DNA of 33,467 nt from UBA4736 sp002404015 (GCA_036747295.1 DAIOCN010000030.1:1-33467), one strand, 5' to 3'. Positions 1 through 8,262 are shown, numbered from the stretch's first letter. Numbers and translations are program-made. Notes: generated by a model from the letters alone, not told the origin.

Positions 1-103
1 CACCTTTCACTTTGTCCTCAGCCCCCTATCTCACTCCACCTTCGGTGGATTCGGGTCTCACAGGGAGGAATGGGAGGGGGTTCCCACTCGAAACCTGACC
101 GCG
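1..103. other. Region downstream of smpB with small hairpin
   Basis: No gene is supported here. A perfect 6-bp stem with a 3-base loop lies at 35-49 (TCCACC-TTC-GGTGGA), about 55 bases past the smpB stop on the minus strand. It has no following T-run on either strand, so it is at best a weak terminator. The 18 bases around it recur with one mismatch beside the RNase P RNA gene at 33256-33273 (see findings). A tmRNA gene often sits next to smpB, and the minus strand does contain GGGGGCTGA, but the expected tmRNA 5' sequence does not follow it. Confidence 0.4.
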
Positions 104-565
104 TTAGCGCCTGATCGCGCGCTCCATCTCGCGCTTGGCGTCGGCTTCGGCCAGCGCCTGGCGCTTGTCGTACTGCCGCTTGCCCCGGCCGAGCCCGACC
201 TCTACCTTGGCGTGGTTGCGCCTGAAGTAGACCCGGAGCGGGATCAGCGTATAGCCCTTCTGGCGCACCTTCCCGATGAGGCTGGCGATCTCGCCCCGGT
301 GGAGCAGCAGCTTGCGCGGCCGCATTGGCTCGTGGTTGGCGTAGTTGCCCTGCTCGTAGGGGCTGATGTGCACGTTCTCCAGCCAGGCCTCGTGGCCGTC
401 GATGCGGACGAAGCCGTCCCGCAGGTTGCACTTGCCGCTGCGCAGCGACTTCACCTCGGTGCCCGTGAGCACGATTCCCGCCTCGTACTTCTCGTCGACG
501 AAGTAGTCGTGGTAGGCCCGCCGGTTGACGGCGACCTCCCGGTCGCCGACCTTCCTCTCAGGCAT
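104..565 (-). CDS. smpB: SsrA-binding protein SmpB
   Basis: SmpB binds tmRNA and delivers it to stalled ribosomes for trans-translation in the cytoplasm. The 153-residue product has the usual family length. It opens with MPERKVGDREVAVNRRAYHD, continues with the beta-barrel segment containing GIVLTGTEVKSLRSGKCNLR, and ends in the basic tail KRQYDKRQALAEADAKREME, which is typical of the C-terminal helix that enters the mRNA channel. The ATG at 565 is chosen because homologs start here; a longer reading frame to 748 only runs back through fmt. The start overlaps the fmt stop by 8 bases (ATGCCTGA), so the gene is probably translated in coupling with fmt as the last gene of the block. No tmRNA gene is recognisable in the remaining 103 bases. 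Confidence 0.97.
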   Translation of the reverse strand: MPERKVGDREVAVNRRAYHDYFVDEKYEAGIVLTGTEVKSLRSGKCNLRDGFVRIDGHEAWLENVHISPYEQGNYANHEPMRPRKLLLHRGEIASLIGKVRQKGYTLIPLRVYFRRNHAKVEVGLGRGKRQYDKRQALAEADAKREMERAIRR

Positions 566-1439
566 TTCCGGCCACCAGGACCGTCGCCGGCAGGGGTCGC
601 CCGCCCGGCAGCTGGACCTCACGCAGCAGGTAGGAACCGGTGCCGCAGGCCACCTCCACCCCCTCCCCACTAGCGGCGAGCACCTCACCCGGGGTGCCGG
701 AGCCGGACCGCGGCTGGCCGCGGAGGACTTTGATGCGGACGTTGGCAAAAGGCAGCGTGACCCCCGGCCAGGGCGTGAACGCGCGCACCCTGCAGTCGAT
801 CTCCTCGGCGGGGAGATCCCAGGAGAGCTCGCCGTCCTTGCGGCTCAGCTTGGGCGCCAACGTTGCGGCCGCGTGGTCCTGCTCTCGCGGGAGGATCTCG
901 TCCAGGCCGGCCAGGGTATCGACCAGCAGGTCTGCCCCCAGGACGGATAGTCGCTCGGTCAGCTCGGCGGCGACCTCGTGGGGGCCGATCTCGGCCTCCC
1001 TCTGGGCCAGGATCGGGCCGTGGTCCAGCAGCTCGTCCATCTGCATGATGGTCACACCCGAGACGCGGTCTCCGGCCAGGATCGCATGGGCGACCGGCGC
1101 CGCCCCCCGCCAGCGTGGGAGCAGCGAGCCGTGGACGTTGACGACGCCCCGCGGCGGCAACTCGAGGATCGACGTCGGGATGATCTGGCCGTAGGCGACG
1201 ACCACGATCAGCTCCGCTGCGGCCTGGCGCAGCCGATCGATACTGGCGTCGGCGCGGATCCGTTCCGGCTGGAAGGCCTCGAGGCGGAAGGACTGGGCGG
1301 CAAGCTTCACGGCCGGCGGCGTCAGCTTCAAGCGGTGCCCGGGACGGTCAGGTTGGGTCACGACCAGGGCGATGTCGTGGCCGGCCAGCACCAGCGCTTC
1401 GAGCGAGGGTACGGCGAACCGCGCCGTGCCCACGAACAC
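558..1439 (-). CDS. fmt: Methionyl-tRNA formyltransferase
   Basis: Fmt formylates initiator Met-tRNA using 10-formyl-tetrahydrofolate. From the GTG at 1439 the protein has 293 residues. The catalytic set is visible: Asn101 and His103 in NVHGSLLPRWRGAAP, and Asp139 in ELLDHG. These are offset by five from E. coli Asn106, His108 and Asp144 as I recall them. The C-terminal OB-like domain follows. The N-terminus looks clipped: homologs begin MRxVFMGTxxFAVPS, and the frame upstream encodes LRLVFVGTARFAVPS beginning at a CTG (1446-1448) that overlaps the def stop as CTGA. I therefore think CTG is the true start, giving 296 residues, and 1439 a conservative choice. The gene sits after def, the usual def-fmt pairing. 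Confidence 0.95.
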   Translation of the reverse strand: MFVGTARFAVPSLEALVLAGHDIALVVTQPDRPGHRLKLTPPAVKLAAQSFRLEAFQPERIRADASIDRLRQAAAELIVVVAYGQIIPTSILELPPRGVVNVHGSLLPRWRGAAPVAHAILAGDRVSGVTIMQMDELLDHGPILAQREAEIGPHEVAAELTERLSVLGADLLVDTLAGLDEILPREQDHAAATLAPKLSRKDGELSWDLPAEEIDCRVRAFTPWPGVTLPFANVRIKVLRGQPRSGSGTPGEVLAASGEGVEVACGTGSYLLREVQLPGGRPLPATVLVAGNA

Positions 1440-1444
1440 GAGTC

Positions 1445-1963
1445 TCAGGCCTGCGCGGCCTCGAGGTCCTCCGCGTTCACCTCCTCATCTTCCACGTCCT
1501 CGACTCGGCGGAGGCTGTCCAGGCTCGTCAGGCGGTCGGTGAAGAGGATGCCGTCCAGGTGGTCGAGCTCGTGCAGGAAGGCCCGCGCCGTGAAGCCGGT
1601 GCTGGTGATGCGCACCTCCTTGCCCTTGCGGTTGCGGCCCTTCACCACCACCTTCTCGTAGCGCGCGACCTCTCCCACCCAGCCCGGGAAGCTGAGGCAG
1701 CCCTCGTAGCCGACCTGCAGTCCTTCACCCTTCACGAGCTCGGGGTTGACGAGGCCCCAGACCTGGTTCTCGTCGCCCTTGACGACACACACACGGAGCA
1801 GCACGCCCACCTGGTTGGCCGCCAGTCCCGCGCCGGGAGCCGCGAACATGGTGTCGGCGAGGTCGTCGATCAGCCGCACGATCGACGAGTCGATCTTCGA
1901 CACCCGGCGCGCCTTCTCGCGCAGGATGGGCTGGTCGAATCCAAGAATCGGGCGGATCGCCAC
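1445..1963 (-). CDS. def: Peptide deformylase
   Basis: Def removes the formyl group from nascent protein N-termini. The 172-residue product has all three metal-site motifs: GAGLAANQ (44-51), EGCLS (87-91, metal-binding Cys89) and HELDH (131-135, metal-binding His131 and His135, catalytic Glu132). The C-terminus ends in an acidic tail (about residues 153-172) beyond the catalytic core. The ATG at 1963 gives MAIRPILGFDQPILREKARR, a normal start. The stop at 1445-1447 is shared with the likely CTG start of fmt. Paired with fmt as in many bacteria. Confidence 0.97.
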   Translation of the reverse strand: MAIRPILGFDQPILREKARRVSKIDSSIVRLIDDLADTMFAAPGAGLAANQVGVLLRVCVVKGDENQVWGLVNPELVKGEGLQVGYEGCLSFPGWVGEVARYEKVVVKGRNRKGKEVRITSTGFTARAFLHELDHLDGILFTDRLTSLDSLRRVEDVEDEEVNAEDLEAAQA

Positions 1964-2013
1964 GCCTTGATTCTACCGAGGGCCCGTTCGCGTCAACCCT
2001 CGCCCGAGCACCC

Positions 2014-2715
2014 CTAAATTAAGAGCCGCCGGCTGGCCTCCAGCAGGGAATCGGCGACGGCTTCGGGGTCCACGAGCATGTGGAAGTGGTCGGCGCCGTC
2101 GAACTCGATCAGCGGCCAGCCCTCCCGGATCGCGCGCTCGGTTGCGGCGCGATAGTTGGCCGTGAAGCGGATGTAGGCGCAGGGCACGTCCGGCCAGCCG
2201 ACGAAGACCGGGATCTCCTCCTCGAAGAAGGCCAGCGGCCAGGCCGTGATCTCGGCCACGAAGCGGCGGCGGAGCACGGGGTCGGGCAGAGCCGGCGCCA
2301 GCTCATCTTCCGTCCAGGGTTCGATCATGCCCTCGACGGCCTGCCGCCGCCGCTGCACGAGGTAGCTGCGGCCCTCCTCGCTCAAGGTCCGTTCGGGCAG
2401 GGCCGAGTCGACCAGCACGTAGGCGGCGACGGGGGCCGCGATCTCCTGCCGGAAGGACGCCAGCCGCTGGCCGGCGTTGCTGTGGCCGACCAGCACGATC
2501 GGCTTGCCCGGGGGAACCAGCGAGGCGGCGCCCGCCACCTCCAGCGCGTACTGCAGCGAGTAGGGCCGGCGCACGCCGGCCGGCCGTGAGAGCCGGGGGA
2601 CCAGCACGTCGTGGCCCTCCCGCACCAACCGCTCGGCGACCGGCTCCCAGGTCATGGGCCCGACCAGCGGGCTGTGGACCAGGACGAAAACGGCCTCGCT
2701 CAACTCGCGCTCCAC
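2014..2715 (-). CDS. Alpha/beta hydrolase
   Basis: A 233-residue protein with the alpha/beta hydrolase pattern: an N-terminal strand and oxyanion region VFVLVHSPLVGPMTW, the nucleophile elbow GHSNAG (a G-x-S-x-G serine motif), and a late histidine in DGADHFHML that fits the catalytic His. No signal peptide or membrane segment is seen, so it is probably cytoplasmic. The substrate cannot be told. It lies between priA and def in a block otherwise made of core genes, 25 bases after the priA stop. It begins with GTG at 2715. It resembles the small esterase or salicylate-esterase-like group only at the level of fold. Confidence 0.8.
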   Translation of the reverse strand: MERELSEAVFVLVHSPLVGPMTWEPVAERLVREGHDVLVPRLSRPAGVRRPYSLQYALEVAGAASLVPPGKPIVLVGHSNAGQRLASFRQEIAAPVAAYVLVDSALPERTLSEEGRSYLVQRRRQAVEGMIEPWTEDELAPALPDPVLRRRFVAEITAWPLAFFEEEIPVFVGWPDVPCAYIRFTANYRAATERAIREGWPLIEFDGADHFHMLVDPEAVADSLLEASRRLLI

Positions 2716-2740
2716 GAGCTCGACTGGCTCTCCGGACGGG

Positions 2741-4720
2741 TCACATGACCGGGTCCACGTCGTTGGTCCAACCGCGGCCGCGGGGAGCCAGGCGGCGGAC
2801 GCGGTCCAGCCCCTGGCCTTTGAGGGTCACCTGCCAGCGGTACTGGCCGCGCAGCTTGTGGATGAACGCTGGTGATGGACCCAGCAGCCGGATGCCTTCG
2901 ATGTGCTGTCCGACCAGCCCGGAAGCCAGGTGCTCGGCCCCCTCCCGCGCGACCGTGGCCGCCTTCTCCGGGTCCTCGTCCGAGTACGTCATCACGGCCA
3001 GATCAGCGTACGGAGGAAAGCCGAACAACTGCCGCGAGGGCACCTCGTCCTCGTAGAAGCCCCGGTAGTCGTGGGCGGCGGCCCGCTGCAGGCTGTAGTG
3101 GTCGGGGTTGGAGGTCTGGACCACAACCCGGGCCGGCCGGCTGGCGCGGCCCGCCCGCCCGGCGACCTGCGTCACCAGACCGAACGTAGCCTCCGCCGCC
3201 CGATAGTCGGGGAAATGCAGCGGCAGGTCGGCGTCCACCACGCCAACGGCCGTGACAGCCTCGAGGTCGAAGCCCTTGGCTACCAGCTGGGTGCCCACGA
3301 GGATGTCCGCCTGCCCCGTGGCGAACGTCTCGAAGATCTCGAAGTAGGCGTCGGGCCCCCTCGCGACGTCGCTGTCGAGGCGGAGGACCCGGGCTGCCGG
3401 CCACAGCTTCTTCACCATCCCCTCGAGCCGCTGGGTGCCGATGCCAAGCGCCTTGACCTGGCGGCTGCCGCAGTGAGGGCAGAACTCGGGTTGGGGTTGG
3501 GTGTAGCCGCAGTAGTGGCAGGACAGACCCGCGAGCTCCGGGTGCTGGACCAGCGCCACCGAGCAGTTCGGGCACTCGACCGACTTGCCGCAGTCCTTGC
3601 AGAGCAGGTACGTCGCGGCGCCCCGCCGGTTGAGGAACAGGATCACCTGCTCCTCGGCCGCCAGCGCCTCGTCAACGACCTCCAGCAATCGCCGGCTGAG
3701 CGGCATCCGGTTGCCCCGCGGGGCCTCTTCGCGCATATCCACGAGCTCGATCACGGGCGGCGTGCCGCGGACGCGGCGAGGCAGATCGGCGAGCTGCAGG
3801 CCGCCCGTGACCGCCTCGTGGTAGAGCGCGACCGGCGGCGTCGCGGTTCCCATCACGAGGCGCGCGCCGGTGGCCTCGGCCAGGCGGCGGGCCACCCAGC
3901 CCGCCTCGTAGCGGGGGGTCCGGTCCTGCTTGAAGGCCGAGGAGCCGGCCTCGTCCACGCAGACCAGGCCCAACCGGGGCACGGGCGCGAAAACTGCCGA
4001 CCGGCTCCCGATGACGAGGTTCACCTCGCCTCGGCGGACGCGCCACCACTGCTGGGCCCGTTCCAGCTCGGTCAGCTGGCTGTGCAGAACCGCCAGCGGC
4101 TCCCCGAGGCGGCGGGCGAAGCTGCCGACCAGCTGCGGGGATAGCGAGATCTCGGGCACCAGCACCAGGACCCTGAGGCCGGCGGCCAGCGCCTCGGCGG
4201 CGGCCGCCATGTACACCTCTGTCTTGCCGCTGCCTGTCACGCCGTGGAGAAGGACCGCCCGCGAGCCCCGGATCGTCTCCAGCGCTCGAGCCTGCTCCGG
4301 GCTGGGGACCGGGCCGGGCTCAGGCGGTCCCAAAGGCCGGGCGAATCCCAGGAGCCGGCTGTGGCGGCGCTGCCTGGCGGAGGGCCCGGCCCCCGAGGAC
4401 TTGCCGCCGCGGATCCGGGGCGGGACCATCGCCCGCAGGCATTCGATCAGGGGCGCCCAGTAGTGGTCGGCAACGCTCCTGGCCAGGGCCACCTGGTGAG
4501 GCAGCAGAAGGGGCTCGGCGTCGGCGCGCTCGATCGGCTTCACCTCCAGGCCCGGATCGTCCGTGTGCAGTGCGGTGACGTAGCCATAGGTGCCGCGCGG
4601 CCCGAACGGCACCCAGACCCGGTGACCTGGCACCACCTCCATGCCCTGGGGCACGGCGTAGGTGTAGGTTTCCCGGTCGAGGCCGCGGGCGGCCTCGACC
4701 GCTATCTCCGCGTACAACAA
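2741..4720 (-). CDS. priA: Primosomal protein N' (PriA helicase)
   Basis: PriA recognises abandoned forks and reloads the replicative helicase. The 659-residue product has the N-terminal 3'-end-binding domain (1 to about 100), Walker A GVTGSGKT (160-167), eight zinc cysteines in four pairs (374/377, 383/386, 401/404, 414/417), and the C-terminal helicase part with GTQLVAKGFD and TQVAGRAGRA. Two departures stand out. The usual DEEH box reads DEAG (256-259), keeping Asp and Glu but losing His. Walker A also lies about 64 residues earlier than E. coli Lys230, so the winged-helix domain is missing or strongly reduced. The start is TTG at 4720, directly against the end of an inverted-repeat element at 4721. 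No good Shine-Dalgarno is visible, and the second TTG at 4717 is also possible. Confidence 0.95.
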   Translation of the reverse strand: MLYAEIAVEAARGLDRETYTYAVPQGMEVVPGHRVWVPFGPRGTYGYVTALHTDDPGLEVKPIERADAEPLLLPHQVALARSVADHYWAPLIECLRAMVPPRIRGGKSSGAGPSARQRRHSRLLGFARPLGPPEPGPVPSPEQARALETIRGSRAVLLHGVTGSGKTEVYMAAAAEALAAGLRVLVLVPEISLSPQLVGSFARRLGEPLAVLHSQLTELERAQQWWRVRRGEVNLVIGSRSAVFAPVPRLGLVCVDEAGSSAFKQDRTPRYEAGWVARRLAEATGARLVMGTATPPVALYHEAVTGGLQLADLPRRVRGTPPVIELVDMREEAPRGNRMPLSRRLLEVVDEALAAEEQVILFLNRRGAATYLLCKDCGKSVECPNCSVALVQHPELAGLSCHYCGYTQPQPEFCPHCGSRQVKALGIGTQRLEGMVKKLWPAARVLRLDSDVARGPDAYFEIFETFATGQADILVGTQLVAKGFDLEAVTAVGVVDADLPLHFPDYRAAEATFGLVTQVAGRAGRASRPARVVVQTSNPDHYSLQRAAAHDYRGFYEDEVPSRQLFGFPPYADLAVMTYSDEDPEKAATVAREGAEHLASGLVGQHIEGIRLLGPSPAFIHKLRGQYRWQVTLKGQGLDRVRRLAPRGRGWTNDVDPVM

Positions 4721-4799
4721 CTAGCAAGCCGCTGAAAAGTAATCGACGGTGCTTCGGCGCCCAGGCGACCCCCGCCGACCTTTTTCAGCACCCTGCTAG
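4721..4799. repeat. 79-bp inverted-repeat element (MITE-like)
   Basis: The stretch between the lipoprotein gene and priA begins and ends with CTAG. Reading inward, the two ends are CTAGCAAGCCGCTGAAAA and CTAGCAGGGTGCTGAAAA, matching at 14 of 18 positions. The outer arm at 4794-4799 supplies the stop codon of the lipoprotein gene (TAG, 4796-4798), and the other end abuts the priA start. The core contains GC-rich inverted sequence. A small non-autonomous element with a CTAG target duplication would suit an IS5-type transposase, whose targets are known to be YTAR. It could instead be a plain hairpin acting as an intergenic terminator or attenuator. Confidence 0.55.
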
Positions 4800-5581
4800 G
4801 GAACGGTCAGGATGTCGGCCGGACTGACAGGGGTCGACGAGGCCGGACCCACGATCACCTGCAGCTTGCCGGTCCCCGGCTTCAGGGTCATCGTGGAGTC
4901 GATCTTCTGCTTGGTGCCGGTGCTGGGGTCGGTGCCGTTCAGGTGCACCTCGAGCCGCGAGAGCGTGTTCCCCGACAGGCTCAGGAAAGCGTCGACCTCG
5001 GCGGTCGCCGTTTTCAGAAACTGGGTCTCGGCACTCCCCTGGAGGGGGATCGACTGGAGCTGCTCCAGCTGGTCCTTGGCAGGCATGACCGCGTACTTGT
5101 GGAGAAAGCCGCCGCTGGTGTTGCTGAGCGAGGAGCCCGACACCGACTTCGCCAGCAGCACGGACTGCCGGATGAGTGGGAGGCGAAGCGCGGGAAAGAG
5201 CGCTGTCGCCGTGGTCGCCGGGACGGACTTCCAGGTGGTGGCATTGTGGGGCCGGACGTACAGCTGCTGGTCGACCACGATCATGTCGAAGCTGACCGTT
5301 GTCTTGCCCTCCGGGATCTTGTAGATGAACTGAAGGTTGCCGTCCTTGGCCACGCCGCTGGCCGTGGCGTTGATGACCGCCTGCTTGCCGCTCGGGATGT
5401 CGCCGCCGGTCAGCACCAGCGTCTCGCTCATGGAAAACGTGACGCCACTTGAGTCGGCGGTCTTGATGGCGTCGCCCAGCACCCTGCCGTCCTTGTCCTG
5501 CTCGGCCTTGGTGCGAGCGCCGCAGGCCGCCACCAGCACGACGGCCAGAGAGGCGAGGAGGACCATCGAAGGCCGCTTCAA
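4796..5581 (-). CDS. LppX/LprG-like lipoprotein
   Basis: A 261-residue predicted lipoprotein. MKRPSMVLLASLAVVLVAAC is a type II signal peptide ending in a lipobox (VAAC, lipidated Cys20). The mature part is rich in beta-strand segments (residues about 45-255), with phrases such as GVTFSMSETLVLTGG and LYVRPHNATTWKSVP that resemble the LppX/LprAFG family, which in mycobacteria carries lipids across the envelope. Family assignment is by general pattern, and a role in lipid binding is inference. TTG at 5581 overlaps the coaBC stop as TTGA and has GAGG a few bases upstream; the ATG five codons later is an alternative that keeps the signal peptide. Its stop codon lies inside the end of the inverted-repeat element, so the original C-terminus may have been altered. 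Confidence 0.75.
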   Translation of the reverse strand: MKRPSMVLLASLAVVLVAACGARTKAEQDKDGRVLGDAIKTADSSGVTFSMSETLVLTGGDIPSGKQAVINATASGVAKDGNLQFIYKIPEGKTTVSFDMIVVDQQLYVRPHNATTWKSVPATTATALFPALRLPLIRQSVLLAKSVSGSSLSNTSGGFLHKYAVMPAKDQLEQLQSIPLQGSAETQFLKTATAEVDAFLSLSGNTLSRLEVHLNGTDPSTGTKQKIDSTMTLKPGTGKLQVIVGPASSTPVSPADILTVP

Positions 5582-6807
5582 GGGAGCCTCGCCACGATCT
5601 CGTCAAGGATGCGGTCCGCCATCTCGCGCTTGCTGGTCCGATCGAGCGTGACCCGGGTGCCGTCTCGGAACAGCATCACGCCGGCATTGTGCTCGCTGCC
5701 GAAGCCGATGTCAGAGCGGCTGATGTCGTTGGCTACGATCGCGTTCAGGCCCTTGCGCTGGAGCTTCTCGACCGCCTTTTGCTCCAGGTCGGCGTCTTCG
5801 GCAGCGAAACCCACCCGGTAGACTGCCTCGCTGCCCGGCTGCCCGGCGAGCTCCTTCAGGATATCCACGTTCTTCTCCAGCTCGAGGGTCAGGCTGGCGC
5901 GCTCCTCACGCCGGATCTTGGTCCCCTGCGCCTGAGCAGGCCGGAAGTCGGCCACCGCCGCCGCCATCACCAGGAGGTCGGCCGAGCTCAGCTCGTCGCT
6001 CAGGGCCGCCAGCATCTCCGAGGCCGTCTCCACCGGCCGCACCCGCACGCCCAGGTGGGCCGGATGCTGGGCGGTCGAGACCAGGCTGACCGTGGCGCCC
6101 CGCTCGGCGGCGGCCGCCGCGAGCGCGAAGCCCATCTTGCCGCTCGAGTAGTTGCTGATGAAGCGGACGGGGTCGATCGGCTCCCGGGTACCGCCCGCGC
6201 TGACCACGACCCGTCTGCCGGCCAGGTCGTAACGCCCCCGAACCGCAGACTCGAGAGCGGCGAAGATGGCCGCCGGAGCTGGCAGGCGACCGGCGCCCTT
6301 GTGACCGCTGGCCAGGTGGCCGGACTCCGGGTCCACCACCAGCAGGCCCCTGGCTCGGAGCGCCGCCACGTTCTCCTGGACCACTGGCTTCGCCCACATG
6401 GCGTCGTTCATGGCCGGCGCCACCACGACCGGTCCCCGGGCGGCGAGGACGGTCGCCGAGACGAGGTCAGGCGCCTCGCCGCGGGCGAGGCGGGCGACCG
6501 TGTTGGCGGTGGCCGGGGCCACCAGCACCACCTGGGCCCAGTCCCCGAGCTCGACGTGGGGCTCGGGGGCTCCGGCCGGCGACCAGAGGTCGCTCAGCAC
6601 GGGCTGGCCGGAGATGCCGTGCAGCGTGGTCGGACCCACGAAGCGGGTCGCGGCGGCGGTCATGCCGACCCTGACCCGGCACCCCGCCTGCACCAGTTGG
6701 GAGACCAGGTCGGCCGCCTTGTACGCGGCGATCCCGCCCGATACCAGCACCGCGATGCGCAGGCCGCGGACGGCGGCCGGCACTTCCGACTTCTCCAGCG
6801 GGCTCAT
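5578..6807 (-). CDS. coaBC: Bifunctional phosphopantothenoylcysteine decarboxylase / phosphopantothenate-cysteine ligase
   Basis: CoaBC makes 4'-phosphopantetheine for coenzyme A. The 409-residue product has the flavin-binding CoaC half (about 15-185) with SGGIAAYKA, the active-site His84 in HVELGDWA and PAMN at 131-134. The CoaB half (about 190-409) has GGTREPIDPVRFISNYSSGK and AAAVADFRPA. In the CoaC substrate flap, E. coli has a redox cysteine in the phrase QACG, whereas here the aligned phrase is LASG (Ser167). Actinobacterial enzymes, as I remember them, also lack this Cys, so the protein may still work by a variant route. The ATG at 6807 overlaps the gmk stop as ATGA. rpoZ, often found between gmk and coaBC, is absent. 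Confidence 0.96.
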   Translation of the reverse strand: MSPLEKSEVPAAVRGLRIAVLVSGGIAAYKAADLVSQLVQAGCRVRVGMTAAATRFVGPTTLHGISGQPVLSDLWSPAGAPEPHVELGDWAQVVLVAPATANTVARLARGEAPDLVSATVLAARGPVVVAPAMNDAMWAKPVVQENVAALRARGLLVVDPESGHLASGHKGAGRLPAPAAIFAALESAVRGRYDLAGRRVVVSAGGTREPIDPVRFISNYSSGKMGFALAAAAAERGATVSLVSTAQHPAHLGVRVRPVETASEMLAALSDELSSADLLVMAAAVADFRPAQAQGTKIRREERASLTLELEKNVDILKELAGQPGSEAVYRVGFAAEDADLEQKAVEKLQRKGLNAIVANDISRSDIGFGSEHNAGVMLFRDGTRVTLDRTSKREMADRILDEIVARLP

Positions 6808-7361
6808 CGGCGGCGCTTCTCGCGCTCGCGGCGGAGGGTCTCCTCGATCTCCTTCAGGGCCCTCTCCGCGTCGTCGTTGACGACCACGTAGTCGTAGCGG
6901 TCGGCGAAGGACATCTCCACCTCGGCCAGGCGCTGGCGGGCCTCGATGACCTCGGGGGTCTCGGTGCCCCGTTCCAGCCGGCGCCGCATGAGCTCCTCCA
7001 TCGAGGGCGGCGCGACGAAGATGAGAACTCCGTCAGGACGCCGGCGGCGGACGTTCTCGGCCCCCTTCACGTCGATCTTGAGGATGACGTCGTGGCCCTG
7101 CCGCTGGAGCTGCTCGACCCGGTCCTCCGAGGTCCCGTAGAGATAGCCGTTGATGGTCGCGTGCTCGAGGAACTCGCCCTGCGCCACGAGGCTGCGGAAC
7201 TCCTGCTCGCTCACGAACGTGTAGTGCTTGCCGTCCTCCTCGTAGGCGCGCTTGGGCCGCGTCGTATAGGACACCGAGTAGCGCAGGTTGGGGTTGTCCT
7301 CCAGCAGCCGCGAGATCAGGAAGTCCTTGCCCACCCCGCCCGGGCCGGAGATGACGACCAA
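6804..7361 (-). CDS. gmk: Guanylate kinase
   Basis: Gmk phosphorylates GMP to GDP. The 185-residue frame carries the P-loop GPGGVGKDF, the GMP-binding stretch YTTRPKRAYEEDGKHY, and the lid region RRRLERGTETPEVIEAR. The P-loop has Asp where most kinases have Ser or Thr after the Lys; a GKD form of Gmk is known to me from Chloroflexota-type sequences, though I cannot verify this here. The TTG at 7361 starts right at the first strand (MVVISG). The upstream frame reads LSRPGRPLLVVISG from a CTG at 7383-7385, which overlaps the rluD stop as CTGA and gives a more normal N-terminus. The gene is followed by coaBC with an ATGA overlap. Confidence 0.95.
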   Translation of the reverse strand: MVVISGPGGVGKDFLISRLLEDNPNLRYSVSYTTRPKRAYEEDGKHYTFVSEQEFRSLVAQGEFLEHATINGYLYGTSEDRVEQLQRQGHDVILKIDVKGAENVRRRRPDGVLIFVAPPSMEELMRRRLERGTETPEVIEARQRLAEVEMSFADRYDYVVVNDDAERALKEIEETLRREREKRRR

Positions 7362-7381
7362 CAGGGGGCGGCCCGGCCGGC

Positions 7382-8164
7382 TCAGCTCAGGGACTCCCAG
7401 AAGTTCTGGAAGTCGGCCGGCGGCAGGGCTTGGAAAACCATCTCGGCTCCCGTGCGGGGATGGCGGAAGCGGAGCGCCGTCGCGTGCAGCATCGGCCGCT
7501 CGGGGTCACCGAGGGAACGCCGCCGGCCATACACGGGGTCACCCGCGATGGGGTGCCCGAGCGCCGCCAGGTGCACCCGGATCTGGTGCGTCCGGCCGGT
7601 CTCCAGCTCGCATCGGACGAGAGTATGCCCCGGCCGCCGCTCGACCACCGCGTAGCGGGTCCGGGCCGCCCGGCCGCCTGCCACGACGGCCATCCGCAGG
7701 CGGTCCTTGGGATGACGGCCGATGGGCCCCTCCAGCACGCCCTGGTCCGCACCCAGCCGGCCCTTCACGATCGCAAGGTAGCTGCGGCTGAGCGAGCGGT
7801 CCGCCAGCTGAGCCGAAAGTGAGCGGTGGGCGACGTCGTTGCGGGCGGCCAGCATCAGGCCCGAGGTTCCCTTGTCCAGCCTGTGGACGATGCCGGGCCG
7901 GCCCGCGCCGCCTGCCGCCGACCACTGGCCGCCTCGCCCCAGCAGGGCGTGCACGAGGGTACCCGAGGCGTGCCCGGCCGAGGGATGGACCACCATCCCG
8001 GCCGGCTTGTTCAGGACGACCAGGTCCTCGTCCTCATAGACCACGTCCAGCGGGATCGGCTCTCCCACGGGCTCCAGGTTGACGGTGGCCGGAAGCTCGA
8101 ACTCGACCAGGTCGCCGATCCGCAGCGAGTCCGTGGCCCGGGCCGGCTTGCCGTTCACCGTCAC
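7382..8164 (-). CDS. rluD: RluD-type 23S rRNA pseudouridine synthase
   Basis: The protein converts uridines of 23S rRNA to pseudouridine; the exact sites cannot be told. The RluA/RluD catalytic core is clear: VLNKPAGMVVHPSAGH, the active Asp in GIVHRLDKGTSGL, and ELETGRTHQIRVHLAALGHP. From the GTG at 8164 the protein has 260 residues and begins near the end of the S4 RNA-binding domain (MTVNGKPA). The same frame continues upstream without a stop and encodes the rest of an S4 domain (RLDAWLAEAEPELSRSAATR), but with no ATG, GTG or TTG. A CTG at 8264-8266 overlapping the lspA stop as CTGA would give a complete 294-residue enzyme. I regard that as the likelier start. Close relatives rluA and rluC cannot be wholly excluded. 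Confidence 0.92.
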   Translation of the reverse strand: MTVNGKPARATDSLRIGDLVEFELPATVNLEPVGEPIPLDVVYEDEDLVVLNKPAGMVVHPSAGHASGTLVHALLGRGGQWSAAGGAGRPGIVHRLDKGTSGLMLAARNDVAHRSLSAQLADRSLSRSYLAIVKGRLGADQGVLEGPIGRHPKDRLRMAVVAGGRAARTRYAVVERRPGHTLVRCELETGRTHQIRVHLAALGHPIAGDPVYGRRRSLGDPERPMLHATALRFRHPRTGAEMVFQALPPADFQNFWESLS

Positions 8165-8262
8165 CTTGCCGGCTCGAGCCAGACGCGTGGCGGCAGACCG
8201 GCTGAGCTCGGGCTCCGCCTCTGCCAGCCAGGCGTCCAGGCGGCGCGCCGGGGCCCTGGCTA

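Noticed and set aside
1..40. Possible tmRNA 5' end (GGGGGCTGA on the minus strand) beside smpB
   Set aside because: The conserved sequence after GGGGCTGA is absent and the window ends too soon for tRNA-like parts to be tested.
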